A stretch of DNA of 6,336 bases from an uncultured Bacillota bacterium (GTDB taxonomy: Bacteria; Bacillota_I; Bacilli_A; Erysipelotrichales; Erysipelotrichaceae). The translations under genes were made by a program, and so were the position numbers. Shown piece after piece: positions 1 to 6,037 of this stretch. The first letter of the stretch is position 1. Every line of letters starts with the position of its first letter. The DNA is taken from assembly GCA_946619805.1 (NCBI GenBank), contig CAMOMM010000060.1, positions 1-6,336 on the forward strand. Direction: 5' to 3'. The notes beneath the pieces are model-generated. The model was not told the origin of the DNA. It worked only from the letters and a program-made list of their open reading frames with translations, and searched no databases.

Positions 1-1246
1 GATAAGGATGGACATTGATGCCCCAGTTATAGTCACCGCGCTGTTTATCAACACTGCTGAGCCAGTCCAGCATGTCTTTCGGCCGATATGACAGGTATCT
101 TCTGTGTTTCTGGGTCATGCAATAGCTTTCCATGCTGCTTTCAGCCCAGTTATGAGTAAGTGAGACAAAGACCTGGCCTTCAGAGTTATACTTCTTTACA
201 GCCGCGTTGGCAATTCTCAATACTCTGGCATATTCTTCCATGAACACGTCAAGAGACGGTTTATGGTAGTTTCCTGATGAATCAGGAGCTCCTGACTGAA
301 TCAGATACCAGTCATAGCAGTAGTCTATTTCATTGCCAATGCAGAAACGGTCAATGAAGACCTCACTCTTATCTTTTGAATAATGGTCAGCCAGGAATTC
401 CATGGCTGCTGTCCAGTATCTTGCTCCCAGGGAATTAGATGTATTGAAGCCCAGGGTAATGGCGTCAGTTCCATTGGTGTCATATCTCAGTGATTCAGGA
501 TAGCCGCTTCCCGTAGCCTCAGCCTGACTGAGCCAGGTTATGATGATGGCAGTAATATTTATTCCCGCTTTGGTATAAGGAGCCAGGCAGTAATCGAGGC
601 CATATATCTTGGCACCGTTAAAGTAGAAAGTTTCTCCGTTTGACTCAAATGGAATTACATAAGGAATGCCGCTGTTGTCAATGTGATTGCCGTTGGCATC
701 CTCATTCTTGTAAATAAGATCACCAAGGTCAATGTTTATTACTGCCCTGCTGATTCCCATTTCAATCGCTGTCTCTGCAGTATTGTCTGAGCCGATGATC
801 AGGCCTTTCTTTCCGGTCCTTTCAAAGGCCGGAACACTTCTCAGTGATTCTATTTCCGTAGCATATACCGGTCCAGCCAGGATCTTTTCGCCCTTGAGAA
901 CATAGTATTTGCGGTACAGACCGTCATTGCCGTTTTCATCATAACGGTCGATTTCAAATTGATCATTGCTGCCGCAGGCATAGTCAGCGATTTTGACCAT
1001 GCTGCTGCCGTCAGCTTTGGATAACCCTTTATATGGATCAGAAGGATGATAATCATAAGCATCATAGCTTACCAGCGTACCGGTTCCTGATGAACCGACA
1101 CCGTTGATGCTGATCGTGATCTTTTCCCGGGTAACTGCTGCAGTCATACTCCGGCTTTCGGCTGCGGTCTCTGACATTCTGACCACGCCGAAACAACCTG
1201 TAACCACCATCAGCATAACCATCCGCATTTTTATCAGTTTTTTCAT
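1..1246 (-). CDS. DUF5722 glycosidase-like lipoprotein, 3' end beyond window
   Basis: An open frame of 415 codons runs from an ATG at 1244-1246 off the left edge, so the C-terminus is missing. AGGAGG at 1255-1260, 8 bases upstream, fixes the start. The N-terminus is a signal peptide (MKK, hydrophobic stretch to about residue 21) with a lipobox-like VTGC at 15-18, so Cys18 may be lipidated and the protein anchored on the outer face of the membrane. Residues about 41-130 look like a small beta domain. From about 147 (KKGLIIGSDNT, then SRAVINIDLGDLI) the sequence resembles DUF5722, a family related to TIM-barrel glycoside hydrolases. GNEID at 304-308 fits the Asn-Glu pair that carries the acid/base Glu in clan GH-A, and WGINVHPY at 408-415 fits a later barrel strand. 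The second catalytic acid would lie outside the window. The substrate is unknown, and family assignment is from recalled pattern, not a search. It is probably transcribed alone from its own promoter. Confidence 0.72.
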   Translation of the reverse strand, partial: MKKLIKMRMVMLMVVTGCFGVVRMSETAAESRSMTAAVTREKITISINGVGSSGTGTLVSYDAYDYHPSDPYKGLSKADGSSMVKIADYACGSNDQFEIDRYDENGNDGLYRKYYVLKGEKILAGPVYATEIESLRSVPAFERTGKKGLIIGSDNTAETAIEMGISRAVINIDLGDLIYKNEDANGNHIDNSGIPYVIPFESNGETFYFNGAKIYGLDYCLAPYTKAGINITAIIITWLSQAEATGSGYPESLRYDTNGTDAITLGFNTSNSLGARYWTAAMEFLADHYSKDKSEVFIDRFCIGNEIDYCYDWYLIQSGAPDSSGNYHKPSLDVFMEEYARVLRIANAAVKKYNSEGQVFVSLTHNWAESSMESYCMTQKHRRYLSYRPKDMLDWLSSVDKQRGDYNWGINVHPY

Positions 1247-1282
1247 TTCACGATCCTCCTGACTTGTAAACAATATGGGTTT

Positions 1283-1312
1283 ATTATAACATAAAGTCTC
1301 TGTTCTAAAACT
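1283..1312 (-). promoter_or_regulatory. Extended -10 promoter of the DUF5722 gene
   Basis: On the minus strand TGTTATAAT (1283-1291) is a perfect TATAAT preceded by TGn, an extended -10 element. No convincing -35 box lies 16-18 bases upstream, which is usual for extended -10 promoters, and the DNA upstream (1311-1340) is very AT-rich, like an UP element. Transcription would start near 1276, giving a leader of about 30 bases that contains AGGAGG. A 10-bp palindrome, TTGTAAACAA (1264-1273), lies between the predicted start point and the ribosome binding site and might be an operator; this is weak. Confidence 0.6.
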
Positions 1313-1343
1313 ATAATATATTTATTTTAAAAATAATATGCTT

Positions 1344-1376
1344 GAACAAAAAACAGGGAATGATTCTCTCTGTTTT
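1344..1376 (-). terminator. Rho-independent terminator after the lactonase gene
   Basis: Four bases after the lactonase stop codon, the minus strand reads AAAACAG (1370-1376), an interior that can pair GAA with TTC, then CTGTTTT (1350-1356) running into a T-rich tail. The 7-bp outer stem is AT-rich and interrupted by an asymmetric internal loop, so it is a modest terminator. It separates the lactonase transcript from the downstream DUF5722 promoter. Confidence 0.55.
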
Positions 1377-1379
1377 AAG

Positions 1380-2270
1380 TTACTGCATTTCAATTACACT
1401 GACCGCTTCCGGAATCATTACTGAATCGGTCACCCTGCCCTCGCAGATACTGGTAAGTGAGCTGGTAAAACGGTTGGCACAGATGACATAGCCATCCGCC
1501 ACGATCATGTCACGGGGATGACTGCCACCGCAGTCATAACACGCTGTAACCTTCAGTTTTTCACCGATGACTTCAGCTTCACATACCATTTCCCAGCCTC
1601 TGACTGATACATAGAGTCTGCCGTCATACAGTCTGATGGCAGCACTGGTCGACTTTCGATCAGCGGTCAGCTGAACCTTATCCAGGATCTCCCAGTGCTC
1701 TGTTTCCAGAAAGTACAGTTCATTTGACAGTTCACTGACTACGTAGAGATACCGGCCATCCGGGGAAAATACACCGTGTCTGGGACCGCTTCCCTGCGGG
1801 AATACTATTTCCCTGATACAGTTGAGATCACGGTCAAACACGTAAATACGGTCCATGTAAAGCGCAAATCCCAGCACTACATCACCATGCGGCAATAACA
1901 TGTGACATCCTGCCTTTTCTCTGATCTTCACTTTTTTCAGAAGACTCAGTCTGTTATTTTCAAAGCTGAGGAGGCAGAAGGTTCCGTCGTGGAAATTGGA
2001 GGTCCCTATCCTGCCGTCATGATACATGACGTGGCAGGGAACACTGTCTTCATATCCCAGTTCATCAATTACCTTTCCCTGGGCATCAATGACTGCCACT
2101 CCCCCTTTTCCTTCCGTTTTGCACAGTGAAACCAGAAAGCCGTCTCCTTTGCACAGATATTTCGGGCTGTCTGTTTCACAGAACATTTCAGCAGGTCCAA
2201 AATGACCATCACTGAAACTTACTTTATAAATTCCGCCTTCAGCGTATGTCCCACAGTACAGTGTCGTCAT
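1380..2270 (-). CDS. Lactonase-family beta-propeller protein (6-phosphogluconolactonase-like)
   Basis: 296 residues, ATG at 2268-2270, with GAGAGG about 10 bases upstream. It matches the seven-bladed propeller lactonase family (Pgl/YbhE type), whose best known members hydrolyse 6-phosphogluconolactone to 6-phosphogluconate in the cytosolic pentose phosphate pathway. Recognisable family blocks, in order: N-terminal YCGTYAEGGIY (5-15), CH..LPHG (122-129), MDRIYVFD (139-146), GSGPRHGVFSPDGRYLYVVSE (160-180), STSAAIRL (207-214), LYVSVRG (219-225), GGSHPRDMIV (248-257) and the ICAN block (263-266). R164, H165, E180 and R253 are likely active-site residues by family analogy. There is no signal peptide. 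It is shorter than the usual 340-360 residues, and the common DLGxDR block is altered to LGFALYMDR, so a different substrate, or a non-6PGL lactonase, is possible. It appears monocistronic, with terminators on both sides. The family is confident; the exact reaction is not. Confidence 0.85.
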   Translation of the reverse strand: MTTLYCGTYAEGGIYKVSFSDGHFGPAEMFCETDSPKYLCKGDGFLVSLCKTEGKGGVAVIDAQGKVIDELGYEDSVPCHVMYHDGRIGTSNFHDGTFCLLSFENNRLSLLKKVKIREKAGCHMLLPHGDVVLGFALYMDRIYVFDRDLNCIREIVFPQGSGPRHGVFSPDGRYLYVVSELSNELYFLETEHWEILDKVQLTADRKSTSAAIRLYDGRLYVSVRGWEMVCEAEVIGEKLKVTACYDCGGSHPRDMIVADGYVICANRFTSSLTSICEGRVTDSVMIPEAVSVIEMQ

Positions 2271-2296
2271 GCGTCTCGTGCCTCTCTTTCATGTTC

Positions 2297-2325
2297 ATTT
2301 TATCATCTTGGCTCCAGCCAAACAA
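2297..2325 (-). promoter_or_regulatory. Candidate lactonase promoter with a dyad in the spacer
   Basis: Minus-strand TTGTTT (2320-2325), a 17-base spacer, then TAAAAT (2297-2302) preceded by TGA, giving an extended -10 as well. Transcription would start near 2290, with a leader of about 20 bases. A perfect 14-bp dyad, TTGGCT-CC-AGCCAA (2308-2321), lies almost wholly within the spacer, where a bound regulator would block RNA polymerase. The -35 box overlaps the T-rich tail of the nrdD terminator, so the spacing is compact. The -35 match is poor (TTG only). Confidence 0.45.
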
Positions 2326-2355
2326 ATACAGCACCCGGTTTCCCGGGTGCTGTAT
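2318..2355 (-). terminator. Strong rho-independent terminator after nrdD
   Basis: A perfect 13-bp stem, ATACAGCACCCGG (2326-2338) with its complement at 2343-2355, closed by a 4-base loop and starting 14 bases after the nrdD stop codon. On the minus strand it is followed by TTTGTTTGG, a T-rich tail; the plus strand has no T tract after the hairpin, so it terminates the minus-strand nrd operon and not readthrough from the left. Confidence 0.88.
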
Positions 2356-2369
2356 CATAATTCCTGAAA

Positions 2370-4727
2370 TTAATTTCTGTTGATGTACTTGATGATGTTG
2401 GAAGCATTGGCATACTTCTCATAGCCATCCTTGGTGACAGCGATCAGAGTAGGAGCCTGATTTACTTCAAACTTATTGCATTCATCAGCGTTTTCCTCTG
2501 CATCAACGATCGTATATTCGATGCCCTTCTTTCCGAGCATATCCTTAACGATCTTGCAGTTAGGGCAGGTCTTGGTGGTGAACAGTAAGAGCTGTTCAGC
2601 CTTTTCAGCTTCCTGCTTTACTTCCTTAACCGGCTTTTCGTTTTCCTTGAAGTTTCCTAAACCGGCAAAGGCATATGTCTTACGATCGAGGAATTCCTGA
2701 GCCTTGCCCTTATTCCAGTTCTGTACTGGTCTGTAGTAACCGGTAATACGGCTGTAGACTTCTGTCGGACGTCCGCAATATGGGCAGGTATCCTGCTCAC
2801 CGCTGAGGTAACCGTGTTCAGCACATACTGAATATGTCGGTGACATTGTGTAGTATGGCAGACGGTAGTTCTCGGCAATCTTTCTTACCAGTGAAGCTGC
2901 GGCCTTCCAGTCAGGCAGTCTTTCACCTAAGAAGGCATGGAAGACAGTACCGGAAGTGTACAGTGTCTGCAGCTGGTCCTGGATGTCCAGAGCTGAGAAG
3001 ATATCATCAGTGTATCCTACCGGCAGATGTGAACTGTTGGTATAGTATGGATCACCCATTTCATTGGCGGTAATGATATCAGGATATTTCTTCTTATCGA
3101 TCTTAGCCAGTCTGTAGGAAGTGCTTTCAGCCGGTGTAGCTTCAAGGTTGTACAGATCGCCATACTTTTCCTGATAGTCAGACAGTCTTTCACGCATGAA
3201 GTTCAGAACATTGATGCTGAACTGCTGAGTTTCCTCATGAGTCATGTCCTTTCTTAACCAGCTGGCGTTCAGGCCGGCTTCGTTCATGCCAACCAGACCG
3301 ATGGTTGAGAAATGGTTATTGAAAGTTCCCAGATATCTCTTGGTATAAGGATACAGACCGTTTTCCAGCAGCTTGGTGATGACATCTCTCTTGATCTTCA
3401 GTGAACGGGCACTTAAGTCCATGATTCTGCCTAATCTGCTGTAGAAGTCCTTTTCATCCTTGGCCAGGTATGCCAGTCTAGGCATGTTGATGGTTACGAC
3501 ACCGACTGAACCTGTTGATTCGCCTGAGCCGAAGAAACCGCCGGATTTCTTTCTTAATTCACGTAAGTCAAGTCTTAAGCGGCAGCACATGCTTCTGACA
3601 TCGCTTGGTTCCATGTCACTGTTGACATAGTTTGAGAAATATGGAGTACCGTACTTGGCAGTCATTTCAAACAGAAGCTTGTTGTTTTCTGTTTCGGACC
3701 AGTCGAAGTCCTTGGTAATTGAATAGGTAGGAATAGGATACTGGAAGCCACGGCCATTGGCATCGCCTTCGATCATGATCTCAATGAAAGCCTTGTTGAC
3801 CATGTCCATTTCCTTCTTGCAGTCCTTGTACTTGAAGTCCATTTCCTTGCCGCCGATCAGACATGGCAGTTCAGCCAGGTCATCAGGTACGGTCCAGTCA
3901 AGGGTTACATTGGTAAACGGTGCCTGAGTGCCCCATCTGGATGGTGTGTTAACACCATAGACGAAGCTCTGGATGCACTGCTTTACTTCATGGTAATCCA
4001 GATTGTCAACCTTTACGAAAGGAGCCAGGTATGTGTCAAAGCTGGAGAATGCCTGAGCGCCAGCCCATTCATTCTGCATGATACCCAGGAAGTTTACCAT
4101 CTGGTTGCACAGAGTTGACAGGTGCTTGGCAGGTGATGAAGTAATCTTGCCCGGAACACCGCCCAGACCTTCCTGAATCAGCTGTTTTAAAGACCAGCCG
4201 GCACAGTAGCCTGTCAGCATGCTCAGGTCATGAATGTGAATGTCGCCGTTTCTGTGAGCGTTGGCGATCTCATCATCATATACTTCACTTAACCAGTAGT
4301 TAGCGGTAATGGCACCGGAGTTGGACAGGATCAGACCGCCTACTGAATAGGTAACGGTTGAATTTTCCTTGACTCTCCAGTCGATTGCCTTTACATAGCT
4401 GTCAACCAGCTGCTTGTAGTCAAGCATGGTCTCGCTGACATTTCTGACTTTTTCTCTCTGACGACGGTATAAGATATAGCTCTTGGCTACATCATCGTAA
4501 CCAGCCTGAATCAGTACTGATTCAGCACTGTCCTGAATGTCTTCAACACCGATCAGATCATCCTTGATCTTTGGTTCGAAATCGCTGGTAACCTTAAGTG
4601 CCAGCATATCGATGGTTGATGGATGATAATTCTTGTTAGTGGCTTCAAAAGCCTGTGTGATGGCATTGGCAATTTTCTTTATGTCAAACTCGACAACGCT
4701 GCCATCTCTTTTTACAACTCTGTACAT
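2370..4727 (-). CDS. nrdD: Anaerobic (class III) ribonucleoside-triphosphate reductase with fused C-terminal redoxin
   Basis: 785 residues, ATG at 4725-4727 preceded by AAAGGG at 7 bases. It reduces ribonucleoside triphosphates to deoxy forms without oxygen, using a glycyl radical made by the activase encoded just upstream. Domains: ATP-cone allosteric domain at about 1-95 (starts MYRVVKRDGS); ten-strand barrel catalytic domain to about 690. By recalled comparison with E. coli NrdD, C175 (GYCAGW) and C382 (MCCRLR) match the two active-site cysteines, C382 being the likely thiyl radical site; E483 lies in GMNE. A zinc site at C635, H638, C648 and C651 replaces one usual Cys with His. The glycyl radical is G663 in RITGYYRPV. 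After a charged linker (about 691-711), residues 712-785 form a glutaredoxin/NrdH-like domain with CPNC (C721, C724) and a probable cis-Pro at P759 (QAPT). This tail suggests a redoxin, rather than formate, as reductant; that is inference. It shares an operon with the activase gene, whose stop codon is 14 bases away. Confidence 0.97.
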   Translation of the reverse strand: MYRVVKRDGSVVEFDIKKIANAITQAFEATNKNYHPSTIDMLALKVTSDFEPKIKDDLIGVEDIQDSAESVLIQAGYDDVAKSYILYRRQREKVRNVSETMLDYKQLVDSYVKAIDWRVKENSTVTYSVGGLILSNSGAITANYWLSEVYDDEIANAHRNGDIHIHDLSMLTGYCAGWSLKQLIQEGLGGVPGKITSSPAKHLSTLCNQMVNFLGIMQNEWAGAQAFSSFDTYLAPFVKVDNLDYHEVKQCIQSFVYGVNTPSRWGTQAPFTNVTLDWTVPDDLAELPCLIGGKEMDFKYKDCKKEMDMVNKAFIEIMIEGDANGRGFQYPIPTYSITKDFDWSETENNKLLFEMTAKYGTPYFSNYVNSDMEPSDVRSMCCRLRLDLRELRKKSGGFFGSGESTGSVGVVTINMPRLAYLAKDEKDFYSRLGRIMDLSARSLKIKRDVITKLLENGLYPYTKRYLGTFNNHFSTIGLVGMNEAGLNASWLRKDMTHEETQQFSINVLNFMRERLSDYQEKYGDLYNLEATPAESTSYRLAKIDKKKYPDIITANEMGDPYYTNSSHLPVGYTDDIFSALDIQDQLQTLYTSGTVFHAFLGERLPDWKAAASLVRKIAENYRLPYYTMSPTYSVCAEHGYLSGEQDTCPYCGRPTEVYSRITGYYRPVQNWNKGKAQEFLDRKTYAFAGLGNFKENEKPVKEVKQEAEKAEQLLLFTTKTCPNCKIVKDMLGKKGIEYTIVDAEENADECNKFEVNQAPTLIAVTKDGYEKYANASNIIKYINRN

Positions 4728-4741
4728 AGTGTTTCCCTTTC

Positions 4742-5881
4742 CTAGCTTATTCCTCTTAACTCAACTTCCGGGATGTATTTAGCTACTTCTTCCTTCAGTT
4801 CATACATCTCCTCACGATTATATGCACTGAATCCCTGCTCAATACATCTGCCGCTATCCACAAACTGCTGCAGATAGTAATGTTTGCAACCCTTTATCAT
4901 TTTGGCGATTGCTACCAGATCTTCCTTGGTATGGAATTCCCTGACTACCGTAGTTCTGAATTCATAATCAACTGTTCCGTTTAGAAGATATCTGATGCTT
5001 TCCTGAATCTGTTCAGTGTGGAAACCCTGAGCAGGAAGGCCAACGGTAACCGGATATTTAGGCAGTGGTGCCTTGATATCCATGGCTACATAATCAATCA
5101 GCCCTTCGTCCACCAGTTTCTTCAGCTTCTCCGGATAGTACCCGTTGGTGTCCAGCTTAACCTTGAAGCCAAGTTTTCTGACTTCCATGATGAAGTCTCT
5201 TAACCCAGCCTGTAACAGCGGTTCACCTCCGGTGATCGCTACGGCATCCAGTGTACCCTGACGCTTGCGCAGATACTCGAAGATGCTTTCCGGATTGTAG
5301 AATTCAAAGTTTTCTGGTATGAAGACCAGATCACGGTTGTGGCAGAACGGACATTTCATGTTACATCCTGCGGTAAATACCGTACATGAGACATGATTAG
5401 GGTAATCCAGCAGAGTAAGTTTCTGCAGACCGCCTATTCTCATCTGACTGTACTCATCATCAGGTACAATGTCATGGGAATTGGAAGTAAGCCTGTGGAT
5501 TTGCTCTTCAACTTCCTCATTATTCAGACCTTTCATCAGCTGATTACAGCACTCATTTCTGATCTCATAGAGGTTGTTGATAATGTCTCTGGTCTTGCGC
5601 GTTGTATACAGTCTTCTAACTCTCTTATCGTTTTCGTCCGTCTGGATCACAACGTAGTCCTGCTCAACCAGTCTCTGCAGATTCTTGGTTGTTGTTCCCT
5701 TGTCAAAATCAGCCAGAACAGTCAGCTGCTGCATTGTTATTCCCTCGTGCTCGTTGATCAGAAGCAGGAAGATCATCTGCCCGGACCCTATTCCATACTG
5801 AGCCAGGTGTCGATCAAAATACTTCTGTGTGTAACGGTACAGGACAGAAATGTCGATAAGAAAATTATTCTGATTACTCAT
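4742..5881 (-). CDS. nrdG: MarR-type regulator fused to radical SAM NrdD-activating enzyme (NrdG2 type)
   Basis: 379 residues from an ATG at 5879-5881, chosen over an in-frame TTG at 5906-5908 because AAAGGAG lies 5 bases before the ATG and the TTG falls within a palindrome. Residues about 1-137 are a full-length MarR protein: alpha-1 helix, winged helix at about 45-97 (GITMQQLTVLADFDKGTTTK, then DENDKRVRRLYTT in the wing) and a C-terminal dimerisation helix region with C111-C112. Residues 147-379 are a complete NrdG2-type activase: MRIGGLQKLTLLDYP, then the cluster motif C173-x3-C177-x2-C180 (CNMKCPFCHN), which binds [4Fe-4S] and S-adenosylmethionine, and GGEP at 218-221. It makes the glycyl radical at NrdD G663. 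The two parts are joined in one frame with only about 10 residues of linker (DIVPDDEYSQ). It is the first gene of the operon with nrdD. Regulation of its own promoter by the MarR part is likely given the adjacent palindrome, but unproven. Both domain calls are confident. Confidence 0.95.
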   Translation of the reverse strand: MSNQNNFLIDISVLYRYTQKYFDRHLAQYGIGSGQMIFLLLINEHEGITMQQLTVLADFDKGTTTKNLQRLVEQDYVVIQTDENDKRVRRLYTTRKTRDIINNLYEIRNECCNQLMKGLNNEEVEEQIHRLTSNSHDIVPDDEYSQMRIGGLQKLTLLDYPNHVSCTVFTAGCNMKCPFCHNRDLVFIPENFEFYNPESIFEYLRKRQGTLDAVAITGGEPLLQAGLRDFIMEVRKLGFKVKLDTNGYYPEKLKKLVDEGLIDYVAMDIKAPLPKYPVTVGLPAQGFHTEQIQESIRYLLNGTVDYEFRTTVVREFHTKEDLVAIAKMIKGCKHYYLQQFVDSGRCIEQGFSAYNREEMYELKEEVAKYIPEVELRGIS

Positions 5882-5886
5882 TAAAT

Positions 5887-5893
5887 CTCCTTT
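5887..5893 (-). promoter_or_regulatory. Ribosome binding site that sets the activase start
   Basis: Minus-strand AAAGGAG, 5 bases before the ATG at 5879-5881. Its quality and spacing favour this ATG over the upstream in-frame TTG (5906-5908), which would add nine residues and has no comparable site: only AAAGGAT, partly inside the palindrome, lies upstream. Confidence 0.85.
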
Positions 5894-5911
5894 TAGTTGG
5901 AAATCCAACTA
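5894..5911 (-). promoter_or_regulatory. Perfect 18-bp palindrome, probable MarR-family operator
   Basis: TAGTTGGA-AA-TCCAACTA: 8-bp arms around a 2-bp centre. Length, symmetry and the TAGTTG...CAACTA edges are those of typical MarR-family operators. It abuts the activase ribosome binding site and starts about three bases after the predicted transcription start of the operon. A bound dimer would therefore block transcription initiation or early elongation. The first gene downstream encodes a MarR domain, so self-repression is the simplest reading. Confidence 0.75.
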
Positions 5912-5920
5912 TCCTTTAAT

Positions 5921-5926
5921 ATTCTA
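5921..5926 (-). promoter_or_regulatory. Candidate -10 box for the activase-nrdD operon
   Basis: Minus-strand TAGAAT (5 of 6 to TATAAT) predicts a start point near 5914 and a leader of about 33 bases. No good -35 hexamer lies 16-18 bases upstream (TAGAAA at 17). This fits a weak or activator-dependent promoter. Other AT-rich hexamers nearby, such as TATAGT around 5948-5953, are alternatives. Confidence 0.35.
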
Positions 5927-5937
5927 CCTCAATACAG

Positions 5938-5979
5938 GTGAAATTTCTACTATATTAACCCAAATTTAATGTGAAATTT
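5938..5979. repeat. Direct repeat GTGAAATTT, two copies 33 bp apart
   Basis: Identical 9-mers at 5938-5946 and 5971-5979 on the plus strand lie upstream of the candidate operon -10 box. A 33-bp step is about three helical turns, so the copies face the same side of the DNA. They might be sites for an activator, but AT-rich 9-mers can recur by chance. Confidence 0.35.
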
Positions 5980-5980
5980 G
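5961..5980. repeat. AT-rich inverted repeat in the divergent intergenic region
   Basis: CAAATTT (5961-5967) and AAATTTG (5974-5980) form 7-bp perfect arms around 6 bases. The right arm overlaps the second direct-repeat copy. It is too AT-rich and lacks a T tail for a terminator; a protein binding site is possible. Confidence 0.4.
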
Positions 5981-6005
5981 ACCCTGTTTTCGGGTTGACA
6001 ATTCT

Positions 6006-6030
6006 GCTGTTTTGTGCGTTGAAAAACAGC
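6006..6030. repeat. Hairpin-forming inverted repeat, no T tail
   Basis: GCTGTTTT (6006-6013) pairs perfectly with AAAACAGC (6023-6030) across a 9-base loop. It lies about 8 bases upstream of the plus-strand -35 box. Neither strand has a run of T after it, so it is not a standard terminator. A regulatory protein site for the plus-strand gene is possible. Confidence 0.4.
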
Positions 6031-6037
6031 CTTCTAT

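Noticed and set aside
850..1065. A 71-residue minus-strand frame inside the DUF5722 gene
   Set aside because: It is out of frame with the long, signal-peptide-bearing reading frame and shows no family signal.
1264..1273. TTGTAAACAA palindrome as an operator feature for the DUF5722 gene
   Set aside because: Only 10 bp and AT-rich, so chance is a good explanation; it is noted within the promoter entry but not listed separately.
1902..2129. A 75-residue plus-strand frame inside the lactonase gene
   Set aside because: Antisense to conserved propeller blocks, with no ribosome binding site or recognisable product.
2476..3073. Three short open frames overlapping the 3' part of nrdD on both strands
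   Set aside because: All lie inside the well-supported nrdD frame and have no initiation signals or domain resemblance.
5393..5884. A 163-residue plus-strand open frame opposite the MarR half of the activase gene
   Set aside because: It has no ribosome binding site, no recognisable family, and lies wholly antisense to a confidently identified domain; it is a shadow of that coding frame.
5906..5908. In-frame TTG as the start of the activase gene
   Set aside because: It lies inside the 18-bp palindrome and lacks a good ribosome binding site, while the ATG at 5879-5881 has AAAGGAG at 5 bases.
5995..6000. Perfect TTGACA on the plus strand as a -35 box
   Set aside because: No TATAAT-like hexamer lies 16-18 bases downstream (GTTGAA at 17); the TTAACA/TATAAT pair at 6038-6065 is far better.
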